Assembly (NCBI RefSeq): GCF_000422985.1 | Contig: NZ_AUHC01000001.1 | Location: 124,001-188,000 of the forward strand | Length of the DNA stretch: 64,000 nucleotides | Origin: Erythrobacter cryptus DSM 12079 | GTDB lineage: Bacteria; Pseudomonadota; Alphaproteobacteria; Sphingomonadales; Sphingomonadaceae | Direction of reading: 5' to 3' | Part shown: positions 54,403-64,000 of the stretch, one piece after another | How positions within the stretch are numbered: the stretch's first letter is position 1 | Layout of the letters: every line of letters begins with the position of its first letter | Translations under genes and position numbers: made by a program | Notes under the pieces: generated by a model | What the model was told of the DNA's origin: nothing | What the model saw: only the letters and a program-made list of their open reading frames with translations | Database searches by the model: none

Positions 54403-54464
54403 CGCTTTGGCACGTCCCCGCGCCTCGGCGCTGCCTCTCGAGCATTTTCAGGAAAGCACCCCAA

Positions 54465-56009
54465 GTGTCCCAGATCCGCCACGCGCTCTCCACCAGGCGC
54501 GCCGATGATTTTGCCAGCTGGTATCAGGAAGTGATCGCGGCTGCCGACATGGCCGAGGAATCGGGCGTGCGCGGCTGCATGGTGATCAAGCCCTGGGGCT
54601 ATGGCATCTGGGAGCGCATCCAGCGGCTGATGGATGAGCGCATCAAGGCCGCAGGCGTGCAGAACTGCTATTTCCCGCTGTTCATTCCGCTCGCCAATTT
54701 CACCCGCGAGGCCGAGCATGTCGAAGGCTTTGCCAAGGAGATGGCGGTCGTCACCCACCACCGCCTGATCGCCGATGGCAAGGGCGGGCTGATCCCTGAT
54801 CCCGCCGCCAAGCTCGAAGAGCCGCTGGTGGTGCGTCCAACTTCGGAGACGATCATCGGCGATGCCATGGCGCGCTGGGTGCAGAGCTGGCGCGATCTGC
54901 CGCTGCTCACCAACCAATGGGCCAATGTGGTGCGCTGGGAGATGCGCACCCGCATGTTCCTGCGCACCAGCGAATTCCTCTGGCAGGAAGGCCATACCGC
55001 GCACGAGACCCGCGAGGATGCCCTCGCTGAAACCCACCGCGCGCTCGAGATGTATCGCGCCTGTGCCGAGGAGGATCTGGCGCTGCCGGTGATCGCCGGG
55101 GAGAAGCCTGAGAACGAGCGTTTCCCGGGTGCGGTCGAGACCTGGTCGATCGAGGCGATGATGCAGGACGGCAAGGCGCTGCAGGCCGGCACCAGCCACT
55201 ACCTCGGCACCAATTTCGCCCGCGCCGCCGGCATCCAGTTCCAGGATCGCGAGGGCACCCAGCAATATGCCCACACCACCAGCTGGGGGGTTTCGACGCG
55301 CCTCATCGGCGGGGTGATCATGACCCATGGCGATGATGACGGGCTGCGCGTGCCGCCGAAGATCGCGCCGCAGCAGATCGTCGTCATCCCGATGCTGCGC
55401 GAGGCACCCGAGGACGCCGAACTCATCGCCTATTGCGAGCGTGCGCGCGCCGAGCTTGCTCAGCACAGCGCCTTTGGCGAACGGCTGCGGGTGCTGCTCG
55501 ATGTGAAGCCCGGCAAGGCCGCAGCCAAGCGCTGGGACTGGGTGAGGAGAGGCGCGCCCGTGATCATCGAGGTTGGCCCGCGCGACATGGCCGAGGGCAA
55601 GCTGGCGGTGCTTCGGCGTGACCGGCTGTGGAACGCCGAGAGCGGCAAGCCTGCCTTCACCTATCCGGCGCTCGACGACTTCGTTGCCGGGGCCGGCGCG
55701 CTGCTCGAGGCGATCCAGCAGGGCCTCTTTGCCGAGGCCCGCGCGCGGCGCGATGCCAATATCACTCGTGCGCTTACCGATTGGCGCGCGGTGGTCGATC
55801 ATTTCGCGCAGGGCGGCAAATATCCGGGCTGGGTCGAGGTCGAATGGGCGCGGCCCAGCGGCGCGGCGCTGGAGCAGGTGGTCGCGCAGCTCAAGGCGGC
55901 CAAGCTCACCATCCGCAACGTGCCGTGCGGGGCCGAGCCGGCGGGCGGCACCTGCATCTTCACCGGCGAGAAGGCGGTCGAGCGGATTATCGTCGCGCGG
56001 GCTTACTGA
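54465..56009 (+). CDS. proS: Prolyl-tRNA synthetase, archaeal/eukaryotic-like (type 3)
   Basis: Class II synthetase charging tRNA-Pro. At 514 residues it is of the archaeal/eukaryotic-like type: it begins with the DFASWYQEVIAAADMAEESGVRGCMVIKPWGYGIWERIQRLMD block, lacks the bacterial editing insertion between motifs 2 and 3, and ends in a C-terminal domain finishing with Tyr (ERIIVARAY). Motif 2 is FLRTSEFLWQEGHTAHETREDA and motif 3 GVSTRLIGGVIMTHGDDDGLRVPP. Most alphaproteobacteria use the shorter bacterial-type ProRS, so this form marks the lineage or an old transfer. It starts with GTG at 54465 (AGGAAA upstream). Confidence 0.95.
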   Translation: MSQIRHALSTRRADDFASWYQEVIAAADMAEESGVRGCMVIKPWGYGIWERIQRLMDERIKAAGVQNCYFPLFIPLANFTREAEHVEGFAKEMAVVTHHRLIADGKGGLIPDPAAKLEEPLVVRPTSETIIGDAMARWVQSWRDLPLLTNQWANVVRWEMRTRMFLRTSEFLWQEGHTAHETREDALAETHRALEMYRACAEEDLALPVIAGEKPENERFPGAVETWSIEAMMQDGKALQAGTSHYLGTNFARAAGIQFQDREGTQQYAHTTSWGVSTRLIGGVIMTHGDDDGLRVPPKIAPQQIVVIPMLREAPEDAELIAYCERARAELAQHSAFGERLRVLLDVKPGKAAAKRWDWVRRGAPVIIEVGPRDMAEGKLAVLRRDRLWNAESGKPAFTYPALDDFVAGAGALLEAIQQGLFAEARARRDANITRALTDWRAVVDHFAQGGKYPGWVEVEWARPSGAALEQVVAQLKAAKLTIRNVPCGAEPAGGTCIFTGEKAVERIIVARAY

Positions 56010-56060
56010 TCCGCGCGTCCGGGCTTGCCCCAACAGGTTCGTGCGGGCAGACAGCGGGGC

Positions 56061-57407
56061 ATGATCACCCGCCTCGCTTTCTTCGCCGCCGCGCTCATCG
56101 CCGCCCCGCTCGCCGCTGAGGATCACCCGGCCGACAAGGTTTCAGCCGAGCGCCTGCGCGCTGATGTCGAGGCGCTGGTGAGCTTTGGCACCCGCCACAC
56201 CCTGTCCTCGCAGACCGATCCCAGGCGCGGGATCGGCGCGGCGGTGGATTGGGCGCTCGCTGAGTTCGGGCGGATCGGCGCCACCTGTGGTGGGTGCCTC
56301 GAGGTGCTGCCCGTGGCCGAGGTGATCGCGCCCGATGGCCGCCGTATTCCGGCGCCGACGCTGGTGCGCAATGCCGTCGCGATCCAGCGCGGCAGCGCGC
56401 GGCCGAACGAGGTCGTGATCGTGCAGGGCCATATCGACAGCCGCGTCTCCGACGTGATGGATGCGACCAGCGATGCCCCCGGCGCCAATGATGATGGCTC
56501 GGGCAGCGCCCTGGTGCTCGAGGCGGCCCGGGTGCTTGCGGGCCGGAAATATCCCTCCACCATCATCTATGCGCTGCTCTCGGGCGAGGAGCAGGGGCTA
56601 TTTGGCGGGCGCATCCTTGCCGATTGGGCCGCCGCCCAGGGCTTCACCGTCAAGGCGGTGCTCAACAACGACATCGTCGGCAATTCCTGCAGCGGCGAGG
56701 GCTATTGCGAGCCGATGATCGTGCGGGTCTTTTCCGAAGGCCCCCGCGCCGATCTCAACGATAGCTTGCGCGCGGCGCAGACCCGCTTTGGCGGTGAGAA
56801 TGACAGCCCTTCGCGCAATCTTTCGCGCTGGGTCGCCGAGCTGGCTGAGCAGCATCCGGACGATATCCAGGTGCGGCAGATCTGGCGCACCGATCGCATG
56901 GGCCGCGGCGGCGACCAGGTGCCCTTCCTCGAGAGAGGCTTTCCGGCGATCCGCTTCACTGTCGGGGTCGAGGATTACGACCACCAGCACCAGGACATCC
57001 GCGTCGAGAACGGCGTTACCTATGGCGATACCATCGAGGAAATGGATTTTGCCTATCTTGCCCGGGTGACGCGGCTCAATGTCCGCGCGCTCGATGCGCT
57101 TGCCCGCGCACCGATGCCGCCGAGTGTGCGCGTGGAGGCGGCGGTGCGGCGCGACAGTCTGCTGCGCTGGAGCGTGCCCGATGGTGCCCAATCCTTCCGC
57201 ATCAAGGTGCGCGCCACCGACGCGGCAAAGTGGTCAGACGAGACCCTTGCCGGTGGCCAGACCGTGGGGGATGGCGAGCAGGCGGCGGTGATTGCCCGGC
57301 GCGGGGATGATTACCTGTTTGGCGTGGCGGCTTGTGCCGGGGAAGTCTGCTCGCCCGTGGCAAGCGCCGTGCCCGGCGGCGCCTTCGGGCCGGTGCAGCA
57401 GCGCTGA
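56061..57407 (+). CDS. Exported M28-family zinc aminopeptidase
   Basis: A 448-residue exported peptidase with a signal peptide (MITRLAFFAAALIAAPLAA) and an M28-type double-zinc catalytic domain: VIVQGHIDSRVSDVMDAT (His ligand), APGANDDGSGSALVLEAARVLA (bridging Asp), YALLSGEEQGLFGG (Glu pair) and HQHQDIRVENGVTY near the C-terminus with further ligands. Two cysteines flank a loop (NSCSGEGYC). The C-terminal 100 residues form a beta-rich fibronectin-like or unknown domain (SLLRWSVPDGAQSFRIKVRATDAAKW). The start at ATG 56061 is favoured over 56025 because the signal peptide begins there. It follows proS by 51 bp. Confidence 0.9.
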   Translation: MITRLAFFAAALIAAPLAAEDHPADKVSAERLRADVEALVSFGTRHTLSSQTDPRRGIGAAVDWALAEFGRIGATCGGCLEVLPVAEVIAPDGRRIPAPTLVRNAVAIQRGSARPNEVVIVQGHIDSRVSDVMDATSDAPGANDDGSGSALVLEAARVLAGRKYPSTIIYALLSGEEQGLFGGRILADWAAAQGFTVKAVLNNDIVGNSCSGEGYCEPMIVRVFSEGPRADLNDSLRAAQTRFGGENDSPSRNLSRWVAELAEQHPDDIQVRQIWRTDRMGRGGDQVPFLERGFPAIRFTVGVEDYDHQHQDIRVENGVTYGDTIEEMDFAYLARVTRLNVRALDALARAPMPPSVRVEAAVRRDSLLRWSVPDGAQSFRIKVRATDAAKWSDETLAGGQTVGDGEQAAVIARRGDDYLFGVAACAGEVCSPVASAVPGGAFGPVQQR

Positions 57408-57452
57408 ACCATTGCTCGACACGGCGCGCGCGGCGCCATAGGGCATACGTCC

Positions 57453-59744
57453 ATGTCCAAGCCACCCAAACGCCCCCAGGGAATGCCTACGCGCGAGCAG
57501 GTGCTCGACTTCATTCAGGCCTCGGACACGCCCGCAGGCAAGCGCGAGATTGCCAAGGCCTTTGGCCTCAAGGGGCAGGAGAAGATCAGATTGAAGGCCC
57601 TGCTCAAGGACATGGCCGAGGAAGGGCTGATCGACGGCAAGAAAAGCGCCTATCACCGCATGGGCGGGCTGCCGCGGGTGACAGTCCTCAGGATCGTGGC
57701 GATCGAGGATGGCGAAGCCATCGCCGAGCCTGACACCTGGGACCCTGAGGCTCCCGGCAGACCGCCGCGTCTCACCGTGCGCGAGCCCAAGCCGCGCGGC
57801 GGCAGGCGTCCCCCGGCCTTGAAGCGCGGCGATCGCATCCTTGCCCGCACCGAGGAGAGCGCGGCGGGCTGGATCGCGCATCCGATGAAGAAGCTGCCAG
57901 CACGCAGCGAAGGCTTGATGGGGATTGTCGAGATCGACCGAGCGGGCAGGGCCTGGCTCGCGCCGGTTGACAAGCGTGTGCGTCAGGCCGCCCCGATTGC
58001 CGATCTCGGCGCCGCCGAGGCGGGCCAATTGGTGATTGCCGAGCGGATCGGGCGTTCCGAACGCTCAGGGGTCAAGGTGATCGAAGTGGTGGGCGATCCG
58101 CTCGCCCCGCGCGCCTTCAGCCTCATCGCCATCGCCAGGCACGGCATTCCGCACATCTTTCCGGAGGAAGTGCTTGACGAGGCCGCTCGGGCGGCGCGGC
58201 TCAGGCTCTCCGAAAAGACCCGCGAGGATCTGCGCCACCTGCCGATCATCGCCATCGATCCGGCCGATGCGCGCGATCATGACGATGCGATCTGGGCCGA
58301 GCCGGATGGTGAAGGCGGCTTCAGGGCGATCATCGCCATTGCCGATGTGTCTTTCTATGTCCGTCCTGGCTCGGCGCTCGACCGCGAGGCAAGGAAGCGC
58401 GGCAATTCGGTCTATTTCCCCGATCGGGTGGTGCCGATGCTGCCCGAGGTGCTGAGCGCGGATGTGTGCTCCCTCAAGGAAGGCGAGGATCGCGCTGCGA
58501 TGGCCTGCCATCTGCACATCAACGCCGAAGGCAAGGTCACGCAGTTCCGCTTTACCCGCGCGCTGGTGCGGATCGCCCAGAACCTCGCCTATGAGCAAGC
58601 ACAGGCGCTGATCGATGCCGGCGAGGCGCCCGCGCACCTTGCCAACCTCTGGGACGCCTGGCGCGCGCTTGCCGCGGCGCGGGCGGCGCGCGATCCGCTC
58701 GAGCTGGAGCTGCCGGAGCGCCGGGTGGTGCTCGACGAGGAGGGACGCATTGCTGCCATCGCCATCCGCGAACGGCTGGATGCCCACCGCGTGGTCGAGG
58801 ATTTCATGATCGCGGCCAATGTCGCGGCGGCCAAGGCCCTCGAGGCGCGTGCGGCCCCGGTGGTCTATCGCATCCACGAGCCACCAAGCCGGGAGAAGCT
58901 GATCGCGCTGCGCGATTATCTTGCCACGATGGGAAAGAAGCTGGCGCTCGGCCAGGTCGTCACTCCCGGCCTGTTCAACCGGATGCTGAGGGACATTGGT
59001 GATGAGGCCGAGCGGGCGCTGGTGATGGAGGCGGTGCTGCGCAGCCAGACCCAGGCCTATTATGGCCCCGTCAACGCCGGGCATTTCGGCCTGTCGCTCG
59101 GCTCCTATGCCCATTTCACCTCGCCGATCCGGCGCTATGCCGACCTGCTGGTGCACCGCGCCCTCGTCGATGCCTATGGGCTGGAACAGCCCGCCCCGCC
59201 GGGCGGTCTGCCGACCACGACCGGCCTTTCCGAGCGTGACCGTGCCTCGCTCTCACAGGTCTCCGAGGCGATCAGCCAGACCGAGCGGCGGGCGATGGAG
59301 GCCGAGCGCGAGACGATCGATCGCTATGTCGCCGCCTGGCTTTCAGGCCGGGTGGGCGAGGTGTTCGAGACCCGCATCACCGGGGTGCAGGCCTTCGGCT
59401 TCTTTGCCACCATCATCGGGCTTGGTGGCGATGGGCTGGTGCCGATTTCGACCTTGGGGAGCGAGTATTTCCGTCACGAGGAGGCCGCGCAAGCGCTGGT
59501 GGGCAGCGAGAGCGGCACCACCTATGCCGTGGGTGACAGCCTGCGGCTGCGCCTGGCCGAGGCCAATCCGCTCACGGGCGCGCTCAAATTCGTGCTGCCC
59601 GAGACCGATGGTGCAGTGATCGAGCCGCGCGGCGCCCCACCGGCGCCGCGCCGCCGCAGCACTGCGCCGGGGGGCAAGAGCAAATACCTCGTCGGCAAAC
59701 GCGGCCGACCGGCCAATATCCGCCACCAGGGCCGGCGCAAATAG
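57453..59744 (+). CDS. rnr: Ribonuclease R
   Basis: A processive 3'-5' exoribonuclease that degrades structured RNA. The 763-residue protein has an N-terminal helix-turn-helix ([29 protein letters not shown]), cold-shock domains, the catalytic RNB domain ([87 protein letters not shown], with the acidic metal-binding Asp cluster D-x5-D-x1-DD), and an S1 domain followed by a basic Arg/Lys tail ([20 protein letters not shown]). The ATG at 57453 fits the normal length. It follows the M28 gene after 45 bp, and ends 7 bp from the convergent uspA stop. Confidence 0.96.
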   Translation: MSKPPKRPQGMPTREQVLDFIQASDTPAGKREIAKAFGLKGQEKIRLKALLKDMAEEGLIDGKKSAYHRMGGLPRVTVLRIVAIEDGEAIAEPDTWDPEAPGRPPRLTVREPKPRGGRRPPALKRGDRILARTEESAAGWIAHPMKKLPARSEGLMGIVEIDRAGRAWLAPVDKRVRQAAPIADLGAAEAGQLVIAERIGRSERSGVKVIEVVGDPLAPRAFSLIAIARHGIPHIFPEEVLDEAARAARLRLSEKTREDLRHLPIIAIDPADARDHDDAIWAEPDGEGGFRAIIAIADVSFYVRPGSALDREARKRGNSVYFPDRVVPMLPEVLSADVCSLKEGEDRAAMACHLHINAEGKVTQFRFTRALVRIAQNLAYEQAQALIDAGEAPAHLANLWDAWRALAAARAARDPLELELPERRVVLDEEGRIAAIAIRERLDAHRVVEDFMIAANVAAAKALEARAAPVVYRIHEPPSREKLIALRDYLATMGKKLALGQVVTPGLFNRMLRDIGDEAERALVMEAVLRSQTQAYYGPVNAGHFGLSLGSYAHFTSPIRRYADLLVHRALVDAYGLEQPAPPGGLPTTTGLSERDRASLSQVSEAISQTERRAMEAERETIDRYVAAWLSGRVGEVFETRITGVQAFGFFATIIGLGGDGLVPISTLGSEYFRHEEAAQALVGSESGTTYAVGDSLRLRLAEANPLTGALKFVLPETDGAVIEPRGAPPAPRRRSTAPGGKSKYLVGKRGRPANIRHQGRRK

Positions 59745-59751
59745 GCGCGGC

Positions 59752-60204
59752 TCAGGCGAGCAGTTCGTTCGCAGCCTCGTCGTAATCGGGCGGGATGATG
59801 TAGAGCGGGCAGGGCAGCGAGCCGGCGGCGCTCGAGAAATGGGTGACCAGCGGCCCGGGATTGTTGCCCTTGGCCGCGCCCAGCACCAGCGCGGCGACCT
59901 CGCGGTGCTCGGCCAGAAACTCGCTGACGATCTTCTGCCCGGGGCCGATCTTGACCGAGATGGTCGGCATGATCCCGCTGGTGGCAAGGAGGTTGCCCGC
60001 CACCCCGTGGGCGAGCATTTCGGCCCGGTCGCGTGCCTCGGCCTCGATCGTCGCCTGCACCGCGCCAAAGGCGGAAAAGTTCTGCTGTGGCACCAGCGCC
60101 AGAAGGTGCACCGCGCCCCCCACGGCCACCGCGCGGCGCGCGGCATAGCGCAGCGCGGCGCTGGCTTCCTCGGTCTCGTCGATGATCACCAGGAATGTGC
60201 GCAT
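59752..60204 (-). CDS. Universal stress protein (UspA family)
   Basis: A 150-residue single-domain Usp protein: [30 protein letters not shown], then [43 protein letters not shown], where [15 protein letters not shown] stands where ATP-binding Usp proteins have G-x2-G-x9-G-(S/T); the match is imperfect, so nucleotide binding is uncertain. Homologues in this order usually lie next to rnr. The ATG at 60204 is used; the frame runs open upstream without conservation. It is divergent from pdhC with 150 bp between starts. Confidence 0.88.
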   Translation of the reverse strand: MRTFLVIIDETEEASAALRYAARRAVAVGGAVHLLALVPQQNFSAFGAVQATIEAEARDRAEMLAHGVAGNLLATSGIMPTISVKIGPGQKIVSEFLAEHREVAALVLGAAKGNNPGPLVTHFSSAAGSLPCPLYIIPPDYDEAANELLA

Positions 60205-60354
60205 CCCAAAAGGCCCCGTTGCCCTTGGCGCTATCAATGCATTCGTATGGATTGGCAAGAGGGCGCGTCGATCCGCAATTCTGGGCCTTGCCCGGGCCAC
60301 GCGAATTGGCCAGAGAACCGGCCAGGGATCACACACGGGAGGTTAAAGCCGATC

Positions 60355-61800
60355 ATGCCCTTGGACATCAGGATGCCCGCGCTTTCGCCGACGATGGAGG
60401 AAGGCACGCTCGCGCGCTGGCTGGTGAAGGTCGGCGATACCATCGCGGCGGGCGACGTGATGGCCGAGATCGAGACCGACAAGGCGACGATGGAGTTCGA
60501 GGCGGTTGATGAAGGCGTGATCGCCGAGATCCTCGTGCCCGAGGGCAGCGAGGGGGTGAAGGTCGGCGAAGTGATCGCGCGCCTCGCGGTCGAAGGCGAG
60601 GACGCTGCGCCCGCCCCCGCGCCTGCCCAGCCTTTGGCGGCTGCGGCCCCGGCCCCCGCCGGCACGGAAGGCCCCTCGGCCACGCCCACTGCGCGCAAGC
60701 TCGCCGAGGCCCATGGCATTGATCTTGCCGCGCTTGCCGGCACCGGTCCCAAGGGGCGCATCACCAAGGAAGATGTCGAGGCGGCAATCGCCGGCGGCAA
60801 GGGCGTGTCTGCCGCGAGCGCCGCGCTTGCGGCAACGCCCGCTCCTGCCCCGGCGACAGCGCCCGCGCCCGCGCCCGTAGCATCGGGAGCGCGCATCATT
60901 GCCTCGCCGCTTGCCAAGCGTATCGCGGCGGACAAGGGGATTGATCTGGCGCAGGTCAAGGGCAGCGGCCCCAATGGGCGGATCATCAAGGCGGATGTCG
61001 AAGCCTTTGCCGCCGGTGTCGCTGCTGCGCCGGCTGCGGCTCCGGCGGCTGCGGCGAGCGCCGCTGAACCTGCACCCGCGCCCGCACCGGCTTCCGTGGG
61101 AGAAGGCGGCGCGCCCTTCACGGAGGAGAAGCTTTCCAATGTGCGCAAGGTCATCGCCCGGCGCCTGACCGAGAGCAAGCAGACTGTTCCGCACTTCTAT
61201 CTCACCATCGACATCCGCCTCGATCCGCTGCTGGCGCTGCGCAGCCAGCTCAACGCCTCGCTCGAGCCCGATGGGGTCAAGCTGTCGGTCAACGATCTTT
61301 TGATCAAGGCCCTGGCGCGGGCGCTGATGCGGGTGCCGCAGTGCAATGTCAGCTATCATGGCGACACCCTGCGCCGATATGCCCGCGCCGATATCTCGGT
61401 GGCGGTGGCGGCGCCCTCGGGCCTCATCACCCCGGTGATCACCGAGGCCGACACCAAGGGCCTCGCCGCGATTTCCACCGAGATGAAGGCGCTCGCCGCC
61501 AAGGCGCGCGAGGGCAAGCTGATGCCGCATGAATATCAGGGCGGCACCGCCAGCCTCTCCAACCTTGGCATGTACGGGATCAAGCAGTTCGACGCGGTGA
61601 TCAACCCGCCGCAGGGCATGATCCTGGCCGTGGGCGCGGGCCAGCATCAGCCCCATGTGGTCGATGGCGCGGTCGAGGTCGCCACAGTGATGCACGCCAC
61701 CGGCAGTTTCGATCATCGCGCGATCGACGGGGCGGACGGCGCGCAGCTGATGGAAGCCCTGAAGCAGCTGATCGAAAACCCTCTGGGGCTGGTGGTGTGA
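60355..61800 (+). CDS. pdhC: Pyruvate dehydrogenase E2 with two subunit-binding domains
   Basis: Dihydrolipoamide acetyltransferase of the pyruvate dehydrogenase complex, 481 residues. The lipoyl domain is at residues 1-77 with lipoyl Lys43 in ETDKATMEF. Two E3/E1-binding (PSBD) domains follow: [20 protein letters not shown]...[12 protein letters not shown] (about 110-147) and [20 protein letters not shown]...[12 protein letters not shown] (about 184-221), joined by Ala/Pro linkers. The catalytic domain (about 250-481) has the [10 protein letters not shown] motif. Most E2 enzymes of this order carry one PSBD, so the second one is unusual. pdhA and pdhB are not adjacent; lpdA follows after 84 bp. 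GGAGG lies upstream of the ATG. Confidence 0.95.
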   Translation: MPLDIRMPALSPTMEEGTLARWLVKVGDTIAAGDVMAEIETDKATMEFEAVDEGVIAEILVPEGSEGVKVGEVIARLAVEGEDAAPAPAPAQPLAAAAPAPAGTEGPSATPTARKLAEAHGIDLAALAGTGPKGRITKEDVEAAIAGGKGVSAASAALAATPAPAPATAPAPAPVASGARIIASPLAKRIAADKGIDLAQVKGSGPNGRIIKADVEAFAAGVAAAPAAAPAAAASAAEPAPAPAPASVGEGGAPFTEEKLSNVRKVIARRLTESKQTVPHFYLTIDIRLDPLLALRSQLNASLEPDGVKLSVNDLLIKALARALMRVPQCNVSYHGDTLRRYARADISVAVAAPSGLITPVITEADTKGLAAISTEMKALAAKAREGKLMPHEYQGGTASLSNLGMYGIKQFDAVINPPQGMILAVGAGQHQPHVVDGAVEVATVMHATGSFDHRAIDGADGAQLMEALKQLIENPLGLVV

Positions 61801-61807
61801 GCACTGC

Positions 61808-61835
61808 CGGGCAAGGCCCCGTGCGGGCTTGCCCG
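61808..61835 (+). terminator. Hairpin between pdhC and lpdA (possible attenuator)
   Basis: CGGGCAAG (61808-61815) pairs perfectly with CTTGCCCG (61828-61835), with an inner CCC/GGG pairing across the loop. It lies 8 bases after the pdhC stop and 50 bases before lpdA. No U-tract follows, so it may be an mRNA stability or differential-expression element rather than a terminator. Confidence 0.45.
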
Positions 61836-61884
61836 ACACCGTCGCCATTCCCCCTCACCGCGTGCCAAACAAGGGATCATCCAC

Positions 61885-63297
61885 ATGTCTGCCACCTATG
61901 ATGTGATCGTCCTCGGCTCCGGCCCCGGCGGCTATGTCGCGGCGATTCGCTGCGCCCAGCTCGGCCTTAGGACCGCGATCGTCGAGCGCGAGAGCCTCGG
62001 CGGCATCTGCCTCAACTGGGGCTGCATTCCGACCAAGGCGATGCTGCGCTCGGCCGAGATCTACCACTACATGCGCCATGCGGGCGATTATGGCCTCAAG
62101 GTCGCCGGCGCGATCGAGGCGGACCTTGCCGCGATCGTCAAGCGCAGCCGCGGGGTGGCGAAACAGCTCAACCAGGGCGTTGCGCACCTGATGAAAAAGA
62201 ACAAAATCGCCGTGCACATGGGCGAGGGGCGGCTCACCGGCCCGACCAGCCTGGCGGTGAAGGGGGAGAAGGGCGAGGAGAGCCTTTCGGCCAAGCACAT
62301 CATCATCGCCACCGGCGCGCGCGCGCGCGAGCTGCCCTTTGCCCCTGCCGATGGCAAGCGGGTGTGGACCTATCGCCATGCCATGACCCCGGCCGAACTG
62401 CCCGAGAAGCTGCTGGTGATCGGCTCGGGCGCGATCGGAATCGAGTTTGCGAGCTTTTACAACGATCTCGGCAGCAAGGTGACGGTGGTCGAAATGCTCG
62501 ACCGGATCGTGCCGGTGGAGGATGCGGACGTCTCGGCCTTCCTGGAAAAGAGCCTCACGAAGCAAGGCATCAAGGTGCTGACCGGTGCCGGGGTGGAGGC
62601 GATCAAGGTAAGGGATACCGGCATCACCGCCACGATCAAGGACAAGGCGGGCACCAGCACAACGAGCGAATTCACCCACGTGATCGTCGCCATCGGCATT
62701 GTGCCCAACACCGAAGGGATCGGCCTTGAGGGCCTCGTCGAGATGGAGCGCGGCTTCATCCAGATCGATCCCTATGGCCGCACCAGGACTCCGGGGCTGT
62801 GGGCGATCGGCGATTGCACCCCAGGGCCCTGGCTGGCGCACAAGGCGAGCCACGAGGGCGTCACCTGCGCCGAGGCGATCGCGCAGGAACTCGGCAATTC
62901 CGAAGTCCACCCGCACCCCCTCAACCGCAGCAACATCCCGGGCTGCACCTATTGCCACCCGCAGATCGCCAGCGTGGGTCTCACCGAGGCCAAGGCGCGC
63001 GAGGCCGGCCATGAGGTCAAGGTCGGCACCTTCCCCTTCATCGGCAATGGCAAGGCCATCGCGCTGGGCGAGGCGGAAGGCTTCATCAAGACCGTGTTCG
63101 ACGCCAACACCGGCGAGCTTCTGGGCGCGCACATGATTGGCGCGGAAGTGACCGAGCTGATCCAGGGCTACACCATCGGCAAGACCCTCGAGACCACCGA
63201 GGCCGAACTCATGCAGACGGTCTTCCCGCACCCGACGCTCTCGGAGATGATGCACGAAAGCGTGCTCGATGCCTTTGGGCGGACGCTGCACTTCTGA
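61885..63297 (+). CDS. lpdA: Dihydrolipoyl dehydrogenase (E3)
   Basis: The FAD-dependent E3 of 2-oxoacid dehydrogenase complexes, which reoxidises dihydrolipoyl groups with NAD+. At 470 residues it has the N-terminal FAD motif VIVLGSGPGGYVAAIRCAQLG, the redox disulfide C42-x4-C47 in GGICLNWGCIPTKAML, the NAD motif VIGSGAIGIEFASFYNDLGSKVTVVEML, the second FAD contact TPGLWAIGDCTPGPWLAHKASHEG and the C-terminal active-site HPTLSEMMHES. It follows pdhC in the same direction and its stop overlaps the next start as TGATG. Confidence 0.97.
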   Translation: MSATYDVIVLGSGPGGYVAAIRCAQLGLRTAIVERESLGGICLNWGCIPTKAMLRSAEIYHYMRHAGDYGLKVAGAIEADLAAIVKRSRGVAKQLNQGVAHLMKKNKIAVHMGEGRLTGPTSLAVKGEKGEESLSAKHIIIATGARARELPFAPADGKRVWTYRHAMTPAELPEKLLVIGSGAIGIEFASFYNDLGSKVTVVEMLDRIVPVEDADVSAFLEKSLTKQGIKVLTGAGVEAIKVRDTGITATIKDKAGTSTTSEFTHVIVAIGIVPNTEGIGLEGLVEMERGFIQIDPYGRTRTPGLWAIGDCTPGPWLAHKASHEGVTCAEAIAQELGNSEVHPHPLNRSNIPGCTYCHPQIASVGLTEAKAREAGHEVKVGTFPFIGNGKAIALGEAEGFIKTVFDANTGELLGAHMIGAEVTELIQGYTIGKTLETTEAELMQTVFPHPTLSEMMHESVLDAFGRTLHF

Positions 63298-64000
63298 TGG
63301 GCGAGGCTTCCCCCGAGGCCCTGCAGGGTGAAGACTGGGCCGGCGAGATGGGCGCGCGCTGGCTCGCCAATCTTGATCGTTTTGAAGGCATGATCGCCCC
63401 CATCGGCGCGGCGCTGCTGGCACGGGCGGATTACCAGCCCGGCGAGCGCGTGCTTGACCTTGGCTGCGGCGGCGGCGCGACCACGCTGGCGATTGCCGAG
63501 GCGGTCGGACCGGAGGGCGAGGCGCTCGGCCTCGACATCGCCCCGATGCTGATCGCGGCGGCTGAGGAGCGCGCCGCGGCCGCGGGAAGCAGGGCGCGCT
63601 TCGTCTGCGCCGATGCGGCCACCGTCCGGATCGATGGGCCGCCCTTCGGCCGGCTGTTCTCGCGCTTTGGCGCGATGTTCTTCCCCGAACCCGTGCCCGC
63701 TTTTGCCAACCTCAGGGCCATGCTTGCGCCCGGGGCGCGCATCGACCTTGCGGTCTGGGCGCACCCGCGTGACAATGTCTGGATGATGGAGATTATGGGC
63801 GTTGTGCGCGCCCATGTCGAGGTGCCCCCCGCCGTGCCGCGCGCGCCCGGGCCCTTTGCCTTCGAGGATCTTGGCTATCTCGAAGAAGTGCTGACTGCTG
63901 CGGGCTTTTCCGCATTCGAGGCCGAGGCACATCAGGGCGTGCAGGCTGTCGGTGGCCCGGGCGCGACGCCGGAAGAAGCCACCGCCTTCGCGCTTGCCTC
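63297..64000 (+). CDS. Class I SAM-dependent methyltransferase (3' end outside window)
   Basis: The reading frame starts at the ATG at 63297, overlapping the lpdA stop by one base (TGATG), and has no stop before the window end, giving at least 234 residues. It contains the SAM motif I VLDLGCGGGATTLAIAEAVG (about residues 57-76), an acidic motif II (LGLDIAPML) and DLAVWAHPRDN, and is a Rossmann-fold methyltransferase of the UbiE/Methyltransf type (25 family in pattern). Start MGEASPEALQGEDWAGEMGARWLANLDRFEGMIAP is typical of the sphingomonad group. Substrate unknown. Co-transcribed with lpdA. Confidence 0.85.
   Translation, partial: MGEASPEALQGEDWAGEMGARWLANLDRFEGMIAPIGAALLARADYQPGERVLDLGCGGGATTLAIAEAVGPEGEALGLDIAPMLIAAAEERAAAAGSRARFVCADAATVRIDGPPFGRLFSRFGAMFFPEPVPAFANLRAMLAPGARIDLAVWAHPRDNVWMMEIMGVVRAHVEVPPAVPRAPGPFAFEDLGYLEEVLTAAGFSAFEAEAHQGVQAVGGPGATPEEATAFALA

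Overview
The window is a gene-dense, high-GC chromosomal segment from an alphaproteobacterium, most likely order Sphingomonadales (Erythrobacter, Novosphingobium or Sphingomonas type; inferred, not proven). The grounds are the gene set and order: glyQ-glyS-ppdK, rph-rdgB-hemW divergent from hrcA-grpE, a DOMON-like protein near a DUF1343 protein, DUF817, a patatin/DUF3376 protein, a 514-residue archaeal/eukaryotic-type ProRS and a split-off pdhC-lpdA pair. No rRNA, tRNA, insertion sequence, prophage, CRISPR array or clear pseudogene was seen. It reads as core chromosome, and a perfect 16-bp parS site at 25228-25243 suggests it lies in the origin-proximal part of the replicon.

Layout. 1-1120: a minus-strand operon (membrane protein, small XRE regulator, membrane protein cut by the window edge) whose promoter carries a tandem array of TGTCR-N8-TGACW dyads, the most distinctive regulatory structure here. 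1193-11593: glyQ, glyS, ppdK, a BioC-like methyltransferase, comF, a structured non-coding stretch, hisI, a MerR regulator and an acyl-CoA dehydrogenase. 11643-16388 (minus): Pro/Ala-rich protein, cysK, MFS exporter, PilZ protein, tyrS. 16466-22193: DOMON-like, TspO, NamZ/DUF1343, MFS, DUF817, VWA protein. 22326-25195: tandem duplicated soluble methyl-accepting proteins, then parS. 25325-33610 (minus): exported unknown, MoxR ATPase, class A beta-lactamase-like hydrolase, membrane protein plus ECF sigma factor, small membrane protein, parE, and an LpoA-like lipoprotein. 33637-36566: rsmI, yraN, gshB, DedA. 36563-39962 (minus): xerC, hemW, rdgB, rph. 40045-46115: hrcA, grpE, a two-gene minus-strand island (metallopeptidase-like protein, PCu(A)C copper chaperone), dnaK, dnaJ. 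46196-54402: patatin, radA, cvpA, NifU-like scaffold, MHS transporter, alr, phaR. 54465-64000: proS, M28 peptidase, rnr, UspA, pdhC, lpdA and a methyltransferase cut by the window end.

How genes work together. Translation and RNA metabolism (glyQS, tyrS, proS, rsmI, rph, rnr), proteostasis (hrcA-grpE-dnaK-dnaJ), chromosome maintenance (parE, xerC, radA, parS), envelope and peptidoglycan turnover (NamZ, LpoA-like, alr, serine hydrolase) and central carbon metabolism (ppdK, pdhC, lpdA) dominate. Packing is tight: many genes overlap by ATGA or TGATG, and four of nine convergent pairs share their stop codons. No obviously new multi-gene defence or mobile system is present. The best candidates for something undescribed are the XRE operator array, the hairpin-rich region at 8451-8680, the E2 subunit with two subunit-binding domains, and the MoxR/VWA pair separated by duplicated soluble chemoreceptors and parS.
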